A DNA stretch of 64,000 nucleotides. Source: Anthoceros angustus. Lineage: Eukaryota; Streptophyta; Anthocerotopsida; Anthocerotales; Anthocerotaceae. Position 1 is the stretch's first letter, and every line of letters starts with the position of its first letter. The notes below the pieces were generated by a model that made no database searches, was not told the DNA's origin, and saw only the letters and a list, made by a program, of their open reading frames with translations. The stretch is taken from positions 186,001-250,000 of the forward strand of contig VJWM01000172.1 of the NCBI GenBank assembly GCA_010909165.1. Direction: 5' to 3'. The translations under genes were made by a program, and so were the position numbers. Below are positions 25,622 to 38,056 of this stretch, one piece after another.

Positions 25622-28535
25622 TCAAACCAGTACGCCCTGACAAGCCGCGCCATGGCAATCAGCATAGGGGAATCGATTTGGAACAATGACGGCCTCCGTT
25701 GTGAAAATGTATGGGAACAGGATCTCCGGGCCTGCAAACCAGAGCTCCACAAAGAAAGCGCCATAGCGCTCCTGGTCAAGCACATGACAACAATCGTTAC
25801 TATCAGAAAATATGAGCCGTAGCTTTGATAAACATTCTGGTCAATGTTTCCGGGCAAGAGATCTCTACTGTAAATCTCAACCCTGTTCGTAATGAGTAAA
25901 TATGAACTCTGCAAATATGGACTCTTCAAGCAAAAATTCCATAAACATGAACTCTGTGCAAATGAACCAGCGTGACATTGGAGTTGGAACCTTGGGGTAA
26001 GACAAAAGTGACTTTGAGCTCGCCAACATACCTCCTGGGAAGCTATGGATGCAGTGTAGGTTCTGACCCCATCAACAGTGGAAGGACTGATATTCTTTTC
26101 TCGGAAAAAGATGGGCTGGAAGCAGCCTCCCGAGATCACAAAAGTTGGGCTGCAACAGTTGTTGGCAACACATTTACATTGAAGATCTTAAGAAGCATAA
26201 AATAACCAGTAGGCAGCGACTCACCAGTCATCGATGTTGCCGGTCAGCCACCGGAAGTCCCGCCTCCTGCTGTCCTTGGTGTAAGCATACCACAAGGTCG
26301 CCTTTAGGGGCTTGTCTAGAGTTGTGATCTGTAGAATCCCAGTGTCCCTGTCAATTTGCCACCAGTAGCTGGGCCGACTGATGTTCAGCTTTGTCGGAGA
26401 ACAGGACCTCACGATGCTCATGCCAACATCATTCTCTGTCGAGGATGGTTGGAGGTTTGTTACTTTCTCACTTCCAGTGACGATGCTGAGATAGAATGCC
26501 TGCACAGCTGCTACAAGCTGGTGCACATATGTGGAAACCAGAATGAGTGTCCCCATTTGGTGTTACAGCAGCAAAGAGGCCATAGCATACGGTGCAGGGC
26601 AGTCATACCTTGACCAGCCCCGTTGCTAGTGAGTGCTCTGTATTGGGCAGTACCAGCATGTGCTTTTCGCCCTTCAACTCATTCCAGTAGTACAGGCTGC
26701 ATATACATGGCAGCAGGGAGTTTATCCTTCCTGAGGACTGCTATGGTTAAGCAACCACACAAGCTAACAAAGTATGTACCTGTCATCCATCAAGAAGAAC
26801 TCGTCATTTGAAGCGATGACAATGAGCTTTGGCATGGTGAGCCGTTCCTTGTACACCAAGGGGTCCACTATGCTCTGCAATGTACGAGAAGCATCATGAC
26901 GGGTCCCTTCTACCATCAGATGATACAGTAGCCCGCTTAAGAGATTTTGGAGACTGACCATAAGTTGTGCCATTTCCGGTGTATCCAGCTGTGCAGTGAT
27001 GTTCAGGGCGTAGTATGGCTGAAATGCAAAGGTCCAGCCGCCAAGAGATTGATAGAAGTGGTGAAGGTTTGGCACGAAGTTTAGGGCATCCATAACGATA
27101 GGGACAATCCCGACGACACGCTGCAGACCCACGCATGAACGTTAAGCTCATTCTTTCAACACAAGGACAGGCCATTGCAACTGTCAAAGTCTGCATTGAA
27201 ACCAAACAAGACCTTCTGTCGGCATGAACTGTACCACTACTGGTTGTTGGAGGGTTAGTAGGTCCATGCCTTGTCCACGGCACCTGTGGTCCAGGTTGTC
27301 CAACCACGTTTGCTTGCCCCGGCGACCACAAAACTGGCAACCTGTAAGATCGCAAGGTCAGAAACGCACTGTCCTAAGGTTCATGTACACCACTGGCCCC
27401 ATGTGGGCAGGTGGTCAATTGGATTGGGGATGCATGGAAGACCTCAGCATTCAGCTGTAGGCTGGCATATTCCTGAATCACATCCATTGCTCGAACAGCA
27501 GACTTGGTCATGGGAAGTCGAGCGAGCCATCTAGCACTGTCAGGGTGCTTCATAAAGTAGTACCAAGTATCTGGAAAACGTGTAGGAAAACAACGAAATC
27601 TGACTTAAGTTCAGCAGAAGAGATGAACCAGCAGAAGAGATGAACCAAGTAAGCAGGTGAAGGGAGTGCACAAACGGCAATCATTTGAAAATACAGAAGA
27701 CCTACAGGCAATGAGATCATCTTCATAACGATGCATTCGACTCCCATCACTTGTGAAACGGCAAGGCTGGTTGGGCACTTGATAAAGCACGGCAGTAATG
27801 GTCTTTGTGTTCACAGCAACACTAACCAACCAGGCAAACCATTACGGCTACATTCTCACAGCTCGATCACCTCCTTCTCCATACGGCATTGACATAAACA
27901 TAAACCTCATAACAAGGAATCCTTACGCCGCTGCTAGCTCAAGAAGCTCGTCTTTGGCTGTGGGCGGATCATTTGTGTTGCTACCTCCTCCGATGAGCAT
28001 AAACGCTGTGTCTACGTACTTGATTGAGCCAGGCTTCTGCAAGAGGAGTACAGAATCGACCAAACCTTCATTCATGCTGTCCATCTCACAAGAAGCTATT
28101 ACACCAAGTCAGACCACACTTCTCCTCACCACAATGACGAGGTGATGCGTCCAGACTGTACAGTCCACATCGTTGGTGGATAGCCACCCTTGGCTGGTCA
28201 TGTTTAGCACATAACCCTCCCATCTCCCCGTAGGAAACCATCCGTTCACTCGTGTGCCTGTGTCAAACCAGCTAGACAGTAGAGGACACCCTGCCTATGA
28301 GGCAAATTCCATCGAAGGATGAATTCTGAACCTAACAGCAGGACACTTCTCAACTGCTCCTCCCAGTTCTGATCATATCTAGCATGCATGCACACCTGAA
28401 GTGTGGATCTGGCTGAAGAATGTAATCGTCCAGAGGAGTCCCTAAGACTGGCCCACACAGAAGGACCCCGAGAAACAGTAAGAACATCGCTCCAATCCAG
28501 ATTCTTGCCATAGCTGCTGGCATGGCACAGTACAT
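25622..28535 (-). CDS. PhoPQ-activated/AprA-type secreted protein, 13 exons
   Basis: Member of the PhoPQ_related (PF10142) family, an alpha/beta-hydrolase-like family that includes the Dictyostelium autocrine proliferation repressor AprA. Its biochemical role in plants is unknown to me. Exons: 28535-28396, 28271-28130, 28036-27927, 27821-27706, 27570-27443, 27341-27270, 27120-26959, 26874-26780, 26696-26609, 26517-26464, 26388-26225, 26149-26032, 25771-25622. They give 512 residues with all phases closing. The N terminus has a hydrophobic signal peptide (ARIWIGAMFLLFLGVLLCGP) before TPLDDYILQPDPHF. Family landmarks are AFMLIGGGSN, LYQVPNQPCRF, ARLPMTKSAVRAMD, FVVAGASKRGWTTW (nucleophile-elbow region), IVPIVMDALNF, LTMPKLIVIASNDEFF, LPNTEHSLATG, RPSYWWQIDRDTGILQITT and a C-terminal FVELWFAGPE. 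Later starts at 28523 and 28511 are possible. Intron 6 uses a GC donor (aag|gcatgg). Confidence 0.9.
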
Positions 28536-28906
28536 AGCAGCACCCACGTGCACTGTAGGGGATCAGACTGGGAAATTGGAGTGCGAGCTCAATGGTTGTC
28601 GGGGTCAAACGAGGGCGCAAGTGGACGAAGCTGAGATGCTGGATTTCGTTATTTTCCAAGAGCGACCCTCCAAACTGGAAACACGAACCGTCTTCTTTGC
28701 GACCCACTTCGCCGGACACGCTGTTCTCACCGGTGTGAGTGTCACCTGGCCCAGGAAAGCAAGTTCTTGATATCTTCCTCGTAGGATACCCTGCGACTAC
28801 GACTCTGCACCGCAGATTGCCTGACCCACATGCCCATCTTCACAACCATGAGCCCATCGTGTGACCTACATCACCTTTTTAGCAAGCATGAGCACTGTGG
28901 AAGAGG

Positions 28907-29590
28907 ATGCTGGAGGTTGTGCCTGACTGGATGCTGCATGCAGAGAATCAAAGTGTCAACAAGCGGACGGAGAAGATGGGGTACCACCACGTACTGTCCA
29001 AACATGAGGGTGCGATTGTCCAGCACAGCAAGGCCTTCGATCAGCAGGTTCTTCGAGGTAGAAGGCTGGAGAAAGAGCAGAAGCTAAAAGAAGTAATGCG
29101 GGAGGAGACTCAAATTCAAGACTGGTGGGGGAAGGCCAGAGAAGGGCAAGTGTATCGCGAACTCCAGGCAGAGCAACGGTACATCATCGATAAGCACTGG
29201 AGGCAAGAGAATTACTTCAGAAACTGCGCCGATGGGGAGGTTCACAGGATGAGGGAGGTGGCCACTCTCAAGATGGCTGAGAAGGAGCTCAACAGACTTC
29301 GCGAAATCGACGAGTTCAACCAACACGTGTGGGACATGGAGATCAAGTGGAGAGATTACGAGGCTGACAGGGAAAGGTGGCATGACAGGCGGTACCAGAG
29401 ATTCAGGGACAATTTGAAGATTCCCAAGATTTCTCTCATCACATACCCTGTGACGGTGAACAAGGTCCGCCTGTGCAAGTCCTTGGGCCTCGATCTCAGG
29501 AAACTGCCGATGCATGGAAATGCACACAGAGCACCTTGCCTGGATGGCAGCACTGGGCGGTTTGGAACTGACAATACCTATATCCGCTAA
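28907..29590 (+). CDS. Single-exon coiled-coil protein, 227 aa
   Basis: Uninterrupted frame from the ATG at 28907, preceded by an in-frame TGA at 28889. The protein is highly charged, with long runs rich in E, K, R and Q between about residues 40 and 165 (for example RRLEKEQKLKEVMREETQIQ and MAEKELNRLREIDEFNQ), typical of an extended helix or coiled coil. It ends in a non-helical tail reading STGRFGTDNTYIR. There are no membrane segments or signal peptide. I do not recognise the family. The composition resembles small ciliary or cytoskeletal coiled-coil proteins, but that is only an impression. It is divergent from the AprA-like gene with about 370 bp between starts. The matching region is deleted in the other copy of the segmental duplication. 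Confidence 0.65.
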   Translation: MLEVVPDWMLHAENQSVNKRTEKMGYHHVLSKHEGAIVQHSKAFDQQVLRGRRLEKEQKLKEVMREETQIQDWWGKAREGQVYRELQAEQRYIIDKHWRQENYFRNCADGEVHRMREVATLKMAEKELNRLREIDEFNQHVWDMEIKWRDYEADRERWHDRRYQRFRDNLKIPKISLITYPVTVNKVRLCKSLGLDLRKLPMHGNAHRAPCLDGSTGRFGTDNTYIR

Positions 29591-29905
29591 CTTGGATTGG
29601 ATTGGATTTAACATCAGCCAACCATAACTTGTCCTCGCATTGCAACAATAGTTGCGGGTAAGCCCCCATGTCTTTGCTGTGTCAAGATCTTGTCCAGCTC
29701 CTCAGGTGTGATGGATGTTTTCAGCCTGACCAAACATCACACCGACAGGGACTCTGTCTTGCTCAGGTATCAGCAGAGCATCCCTAATCTGACGCATCTG
29801 CCATGAAGACAAAACAAGTCATGGAACTACTATCTCCACTTCATGGATCAATCACAACCTACAGGACGCTGAATATATATGCCAGACATGGCTCATGGTG
29901 GGACA

Positions 29906-30272
29906 AGGGCGGTGGACTGCGTTGCCACAGTCAGTTCCACTTCCAACTTCCGACCTTCTTCGCTCTCTGGAAGTGGAAGGAAGCTCCAGACGTCAAAGGG
30001 ACACTTCCTTCCTGGGCACAAAACCCTGCAACAGCCTAGAAATAGCATATAATGCCATTATTCTGTGAAAATTGTCCCTTCTTTCATGTGGTTCATCAAC
30101 CAACTGGATGTCACTGTCGTAGTAGATGCTCGTTGATCGATCTTTTGACTACCGGTCACCAGGCTGATGAATGCCTCATATGTAAGAAGAGCCTGTGGGC
30201 ATTGCTCTTTGCTGTCACGACAGAATGGCAGCAGCAAGGGCCGCCTTCTCTCCATCGCTCACATTCCGCAGC
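29906..30272. repeat. Duplicated noncoding block (partner 22431-22800)
   Basis: The same block as 22431-22800, here in its presumed original position between the coiled-coil gene and the SEC14-like gene. It probably marks the far end of the duplicated segment. Similarity ends at about 30272 (ctccacaaaag versus ctccattgac). Confidence 0.8.
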
Positions 30273-30367
30273 TCCACAAAAGCCGACAGCAGATTGCGGC
30301 AAGTGGGCATCAGATTGCATCGTCGACATCCCCTACCCTCCGTGTCCACTGCTCTGACTGCCCAACC

Positions 30368-31743
30368 ATGGACTTCATCCGGGCGGCACAGTAAGCTCAC
30401 CTCCTGCACATCGGACCTGGCCTCCATTTCCAGGACACTTCTCACCACTGTTGTTTGCTTGCCCAGGAAAATTGGAACCTGCCCGATTCTCACTGGATGT
30501 GAGTAATGCTGTGGCTGACAATGAAAGGGAGCTTCTGGGCAACCTGCGGGTGGCCATCTCCAGCCTGGGTGGAAACTCGGAGGTCAGCTGAAGCATGCCA
30601 TGCCCATTCCCAGATGTGCCCACGACATCTAATGCATGTGTGTCTAGCCTTTCGCCGTGCCAGTTTGATTCCCATGTTTCCTTGCTTTAGGATATGGACG
30701 AGAATGGCCTGCTACGGTTTCTACGAGCCCATTCACTCAAAGTCGAGAAAGCTGCCGAGAAGGTTGTAGCCCATCTGCAGTGGAGGGCCGATTTCAAGCC
30801 CCAAGGATTCGTCTCGGAGGCAGAGATTCCTGATCAGCTTGCCATGGCCACAACGTATTTGCAAGGCCATACTAAACAAGGATATCCTCTGTTTGTCACA
30901 ATGGGACGCAAGCATTTCCCAGCCGCTGATTTCGATCAATTCAAACGTATACTGTGTGATTGCCTGCATTTGCTTCTTTTGTGGACAGGACCATGCAGCC
31001 CAGATGCTGAGTGAAATTTGGGCTCTCGTTTTTGCAGGTTTTGTGGTATATTTTCTGGATAAGGCCTTAGCCTGGTGAGTTGGAATTCACCTCCTGCTCG
31101 TGCTTGCTGGACTTGTTCGATACAGGGCCCTAATAGCATTGTCCATCCATGGTCGCAGTGCCCCTTCCGGAGAGCCGCATTTTGTGGGTATAGTGGATCT
31201 CAAGGGCCTTGGGTTGAAGAATTTAGATGCCAATGCCTTCATTGGTGCATTCACAATTGTTCAGGTATCTCCTCTTTTCTGGATGGATGTATTGATCGAT
31301 TGCAAGCAATTCTAGATACATTGACTTGCTAGGAATTCTAAGGTCAGTGATTTGGTAGCAACTCTTCTTAAAAGCAAGCATTCCCCTTGCACATTGTTGT
31401 TGTGCAGGATCACTATCCGGGCAATTTGCACAAGCTTTACATGGTGAACGTTCCGTTCATATTCAACGGTGTCTGGAAAGTGGCTTCTCCATTTCTGGAC
31501 GAACAAACCCGATCCAAGGTGGACTACCGTCATGAGCTTCAAGTGCCCTTGCACTTGCATGTCCTGAATTTGTGTGTCATAACTTTCGGCTTACAATGGC
31601 AGGTCATATTCGTTCCTGACAAGAAGACGAAGGAAACGCTTTTGTCTGAAATTGACGAAGAACAGTTACCAATTGAATATGGTGGGAGAGCGAACCTCGT
31701 TCCCCTCGAAGAGGCTGTGGTAACCGCGTACACTGGATTGTGA
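30368..31743 (+). CDS. SEC14-like CRAL-TRIO domain protein
   Basis: Phosphatidylinositol/lipid-transfer type protein, expected in the cytosol or at membranes. Exons 30368-30390, 30504-30582, 30691-30946, 31038-31074, 31159-31264, 31408-31518 and 31603-31743 give 250 residues. The N-terminal CRAL-TRIO helical part reads DENGLLRFLRAHSLKVEKA and the lipid-binding fold reads GEPHFVGIVDLKGLGLKNL, DHYPGNLHKLYMVNVPFIF and VIFVPDKKTKETL. The closing segment IEYGGRANLVPLEE corresponds to the conserved YGG of SEC14 proteins. The core from 30691 on is secure. The first two exons are less so: exon 2 could begin at 30467, which would need a different first exon. Confidence 0.85.
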
Positions 31744-31874
31744 CGGTTCTGGCGGTCATTTCCTGGACTGCCAAATGCGAATGCCAATCAAGTATGTACA
31801 GCTGATGTCCTGGTGACCTTGTTCTACATAATGAGTCCTACATCAACAGCCAAATCTTGGACACACCCTCATAT

Positions 31875-34147
<2,273 letters not shown>

Positions 34148-34816
34148 CTGAGGGGAGAGCAGGAGCGGGTGTCAGTGCTCCCCATACCAATGACACCTCG
34201 ATTTTGTCAGCTGATTGTCAGTATGCAACAATCAAAGAAGCTGCGACACTTGGTGACTCGTGAGGAATTTCCTTCTGTTCAAATCCAAAGCTCAGGATCC
34301 AAGCATGGCCCTCACACGCGCTTGTGCATGGCTCCAAAGATCAACCAACAATGCTAGAAGCGCGAGATCGCAGAAGCATTGTCGCAAGAGAAAATTTTCA
34401 ACAGCCGCGCCTTTGAAAGCATCATGCAGATCTGGCTGCTCACCTGAACTCCGAACAACAAATTGAGGTCTGATCCGAGGAGGAGGGCCACTGGATTAAG
34501 CTTCCCCGGAAGATGCGAATTCGGCAAAAGAGACGCGCATGTCGATTCATCCAGCTCCCAAGCTAAGCTAAGCCAGCTGCCGATTGTCGCCTTCCTCAAG
34601 AATCAAACTTCCCGGGTTTTCAAACGTGCCCGCGCTGGCAGACGTGCTTCCCTCGGAGCCACTGGTGCAGCCAAGCATGTCCATTGCACCACGGGAATCA
34701 TTGGCGAGGACATAACCGACGAAACCCACATTTTAAACTCCAGTTAACTTCCTGTCAGAGGAGCCGAGAAGGTTAGAAGTCCGCTTGTTACTAAGGGAAG
34801 AGTATGGGGAATTGTC

Positions 34817-36986
34817 CTACAGCTTTTGAGATGGCTTGATTAGCTTTGACAAGGTCTCAGCAGCTGCCAGGCCACTCAGAATGGCGCTTTCCACTCTTGG
34901 CCCAACACAGAAGTCTCCACATACAACAAGGCGTTTTACTTCGTCTTTGATGCATTTTTCGCGTGGCGAGATCGCTGATAGAGGAAATGCACTCCCCCTG
35001 CAAGAGACGGAAAGGGAGAATGAGGTTCTGATCTGTCAGCTGCTTGAGGATAGGAGATGTATCATCTGTGATGATACGCACCAGCGGTGAGCTTTGATGA
35101 AAAAGGGGGCTGGCAAATCCGGGACAGCTGCTTGGAACTCTTTGAGGAGATCAGTCGCAACCTTGGAGAGAAGTTCCTCTGATGGCTTACTGAAGCCAGC
35201 ATTGCTTATGACTGCCTCTGCGTATTCTGCAGTGGAATGCAGAACCCAGCACTCTCTGTGCAGTAGTCCAGAGGAACAAGTAATTAGGGTGATGGGCCAG
35301 GGTCACGGAAGACGGGTGATACATGAACGCGGCGGCGAGCAACTTGCCTGTGATCATTTGGTCGACCAGGCTTGCTGCTATCACGTGATGCCCAGGACAG
35401 CACATTCGAGCCTAGCACAGAGAATCCATCGAGAGGAATCTGCATGTTCCAGTGGAAGATTGTTAATGGTGGACTCCTGTCGAGGATTAATGTTATGTGT
35501 TGCTATCCAAACATTGGAACGAAAGCAACAATGGGATGCAAGCTCATCAATACATCCATCCAGTTTCTCACCGAGAAAAGGCCAGTGCTGAAAGCAAGCA
35601 TTACTGCAAAGCTGGGAGCAGATTGTACTGATCCCACAGTCTTGCTTACAGTCTCCACACCGGCTGCCCCTGCAGGGAAATCGTTTTAGACGCCATTTCA
35701 ACCACTCTGATGTACGTGGAACGAAGATTGCGGCTATCTTGCGGGAAGATCACCATGTGCGTCACCTTTCTTATGCCTATGCTCCTCACAATTAGCACAT
35801 ACCAAGGGGTGCGGGAAGTCCTGTCAGTGCAGTAAACCGTTGGGAGGCTAAACCTTTGTCTGCAACAACCACGGCTCTAAATGTCCCAAGCGGTTTGGCA
35901 TCTTTGGAAGCAAGTGCCCAAAAACCTCCTCCATCCTCTGTCCAGCTAAGTGATGTTACTTGAACACCATAAAGCGCTTGTACACCTGAACAATTTGCAA
36001 TTAAGATTTTAGACTCCGCACATCATACTCCGCAAGTCCCATGCCACATACGCCCCCACTCCCTCTTCATACAAAGGAACAGTATCTCTACTACGAACCG
36101 GCCTGCTGTGACATTGCTTTGCAGATGGAGTTCATCCCCGGCACTCCCACATATCTCTTCTTGCCTTCGTCCTGTATTAAGTCCACTAATCATTCTGCTT
36201 GTGGCGGAAACTCATGCTGCACGGGCACATGGGTCATCACACCTCAAACAATCCACACCTTGTAACACGCTCCAAATAGGTGGTGGGAACAAACAAGGAA
36301 TGCAAATGCCAAGAGACTGATCCAGCACCGAGCAACCCAAGGATGCAGTTGCTACTCACAGTTTCCGCTGTGAATCTGCCAGAGCCAAATTCCAGACTCC
36401 CAAACTTGCCTTCCCATTCCGCAACTATGCCTGCAGCCTTCCATTTATCTAAAAGCTCTTGCACAGCTGGGTCCTTCAAGGTGAAATACTGAGCACCATG
36501 GTCGAAAAGCAGCTGGGAGCCATCCGGCGTCCTCTCTCTTGCCATGCCCACAACGCCATTTCACAGTCAGGTCGGGCATCAACTACCCTTAGCTTCATAC
36601 CTAAGTCAGACAGAGGCTTTGCAGCTGCATACCGGCGCTGCGACATACGACCCCCTGGCCCCCGACCCGTCTCGAAGACCGTCACTCTTGCTCCCCTTTC
36701 TGCCAAGGATGATGCACAAGCCAGGCCAGCCACTGCATAACAACCGCATTCAGCACCCAACCGCGTTCAGCATCCAACAATTTTTTTCCTCTTCCTCCGC
36801 TCGGATCGGATTAAATCGGATGAAAGCAAGCTCACCTCCTGCTCCAATCACCGCCACGCTGGCCTCGTCTACAACAGCCGCCATCGCACAGAAAGCACTG
36901 GATCGGGGACTGCGGAGCGTGAAGCCTGGAGCAGCCTTGTGGGCAAGAAGGGAACGCTGCAGGAGGGCACGAGGCAGCCCGAGCAT
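34817..36986 (-). CDS. Renalase-type FAD/NAD(P)-binding oxidoreductase, 9 exons
   Basis: Flavin-dependent amine-oxidase-like protein of the renalase family; substrate unknown. Exons: 36986-36836, 36732-36633, 36537-36360, 36159-36099, 35985-35803, 35603-35572, 35439-35348, 35255-35082, 34997-34817. They give 383 residues, all phases closing. The dinucleotide-binding GxGxxG-type motif AVIGAGVAGLACASSL is followed by VFETGRGPGGRM. Later come DHGAQYFTL, RYVGVPGMNSIC, VLSWASRDSSKPGR, ECWVLHSTAEYA, FFIKAHRWGSAFP and CGDFCVGPRVESAILSG near the FAD-binding C terminus. The first 35 residues (LPRALLQRSLLAHKAAP...) are basic and Ser/Ala-rich like an organelle transit peptide. Intron 7 uses a consensus GC donor (cag|gcaagt). 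It is divergent from the MZM1-like gene with 134 bp between starts. Confidence 0.9.
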
Positions 36987-37120
36987 ACTGCTTCTCTCAC
37001 TCCCTTTTCTGTCCGCTTGAAGGAGGTAGGCTCGTGGGACGATGTCTGCGCTCCCTGCTTCTTCTTCGCAAAATTCTGGCTAGGTCATAAAATTCTTCAT
37101 GCGCTCGAGCAGGGAAGAAG
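36987..37120. promoter_or_regulatory. Compact bidirectional promoter region
   Basis: Only 134 bp separate the start codons of the renalase-type gene (minus) and the MZM1-like gene (plus), so their 5' UTRs and promoters must share this interval. No TATA box is visible on either strand. It contains a pyrimidine-rich ctgcttcttcttcgc segment. Confidence 0.5.
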
Positions 37121-37545
37121 ATGGCAGGGAGCAAGGAGGTGACGTCGGCGTTCAGAGCTCTGCTGCGGACTCGAAGGCAGTGCTTCCAAGGGGACCACGC
37201 GATGCTGGCAGCCTCCGCTAAGCAGATCCGAGACGAATTCGACAGCCACCGCCAAGCTTCAGAGCCGTCGGAGATAGAAGGCCTCCTAGAGAAGGCTCGC
37301 GAGGCCGTGGAGTTCATGAACCTCAACATTGTTCAAGCCAAGCTCAATGACCGCGGCAACTATGGTGTGATCCTCTGCCCCTACCGTGCATTGCTGCACC
37401 ATGTACTTGTGCTTGAATAGCTCGGAAGAAAGCTGACGGAACAGAAAATGATGTGCTGCTGGCAGAGATGAAGCTGAAGAAGGAGCACATGGGAGCTGAA
37501 CTTGCAGCAGCGGCAGAGGCCTCTCCAACATCCTCAACAAGGTGA
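37121..37545 (+). CDS. MZM1: MZM1/LYRM7-like LYR-motif protein, 2 exons
   Basis: Small mitochondrial matrix protein. The yeast and plant homologues chaperone the Rieske Fe-S subunit during complex III assembly. Exons 37121-37364 and 37421-37545 give 122 residues; the intron is only 56 nt. The N-terminal segment VTSAFRALLRTRRQCFQGD aligns with the family's LYR-like helix (here FRALLR in place of LYR). It is followed by MLAASAKQIRDEF, IEGLLEKAREAVEFM and NIVQAKLNDRGNY, the last being the most conserved plant motif. The tail after NY is longer and Glu/Ala-rich compared with what I recall for plants. Confidence 0.88.
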
Positions 37546-38056
37546 TGCATCCTCCGGGACGATGCAAACGCGCTAGGTGTACTAGTTTGGAAAAGACAAC
37601 ATCGGACATGCCTGAGCATTCTAAGCCATTGCTTGGAATTTTGAAGTGAACCATGTTTCTCACTGTCACCCTACCACTGCAATGTCAACCGGCAAGGATC
37701 CAACAAGTTCAACTTCCTGCAACAGAGTGCGTTTCAGATCCCGCGCACGAAGGTCTCAAACTAGATCCCAAGGTCAAGCTTCCAGGGCAAGCAGAATTCG
37801 CTCGAGGTGTGCGTGCGGCTTGAATTGAGACGCACGCACACCTGCAAGCTCGCATTCCTGCAGAAATGTCCCAGAGATCAAGTCAGGACGAGCTGGAGCA
37901 GATACCAAGCTTGAAACAATGCTGTTCATCTATGATGCTGTCCACATGATGAGGTTTAATCAACAATCCGGTGCGGTGCGTTTTCAGTGTGTGGGCCGAT
38001 TGGAAGCGAAAGCCCTAGAAAACCCCTAGCTTGCAAGTGAGCGAAAATGGACGGCG

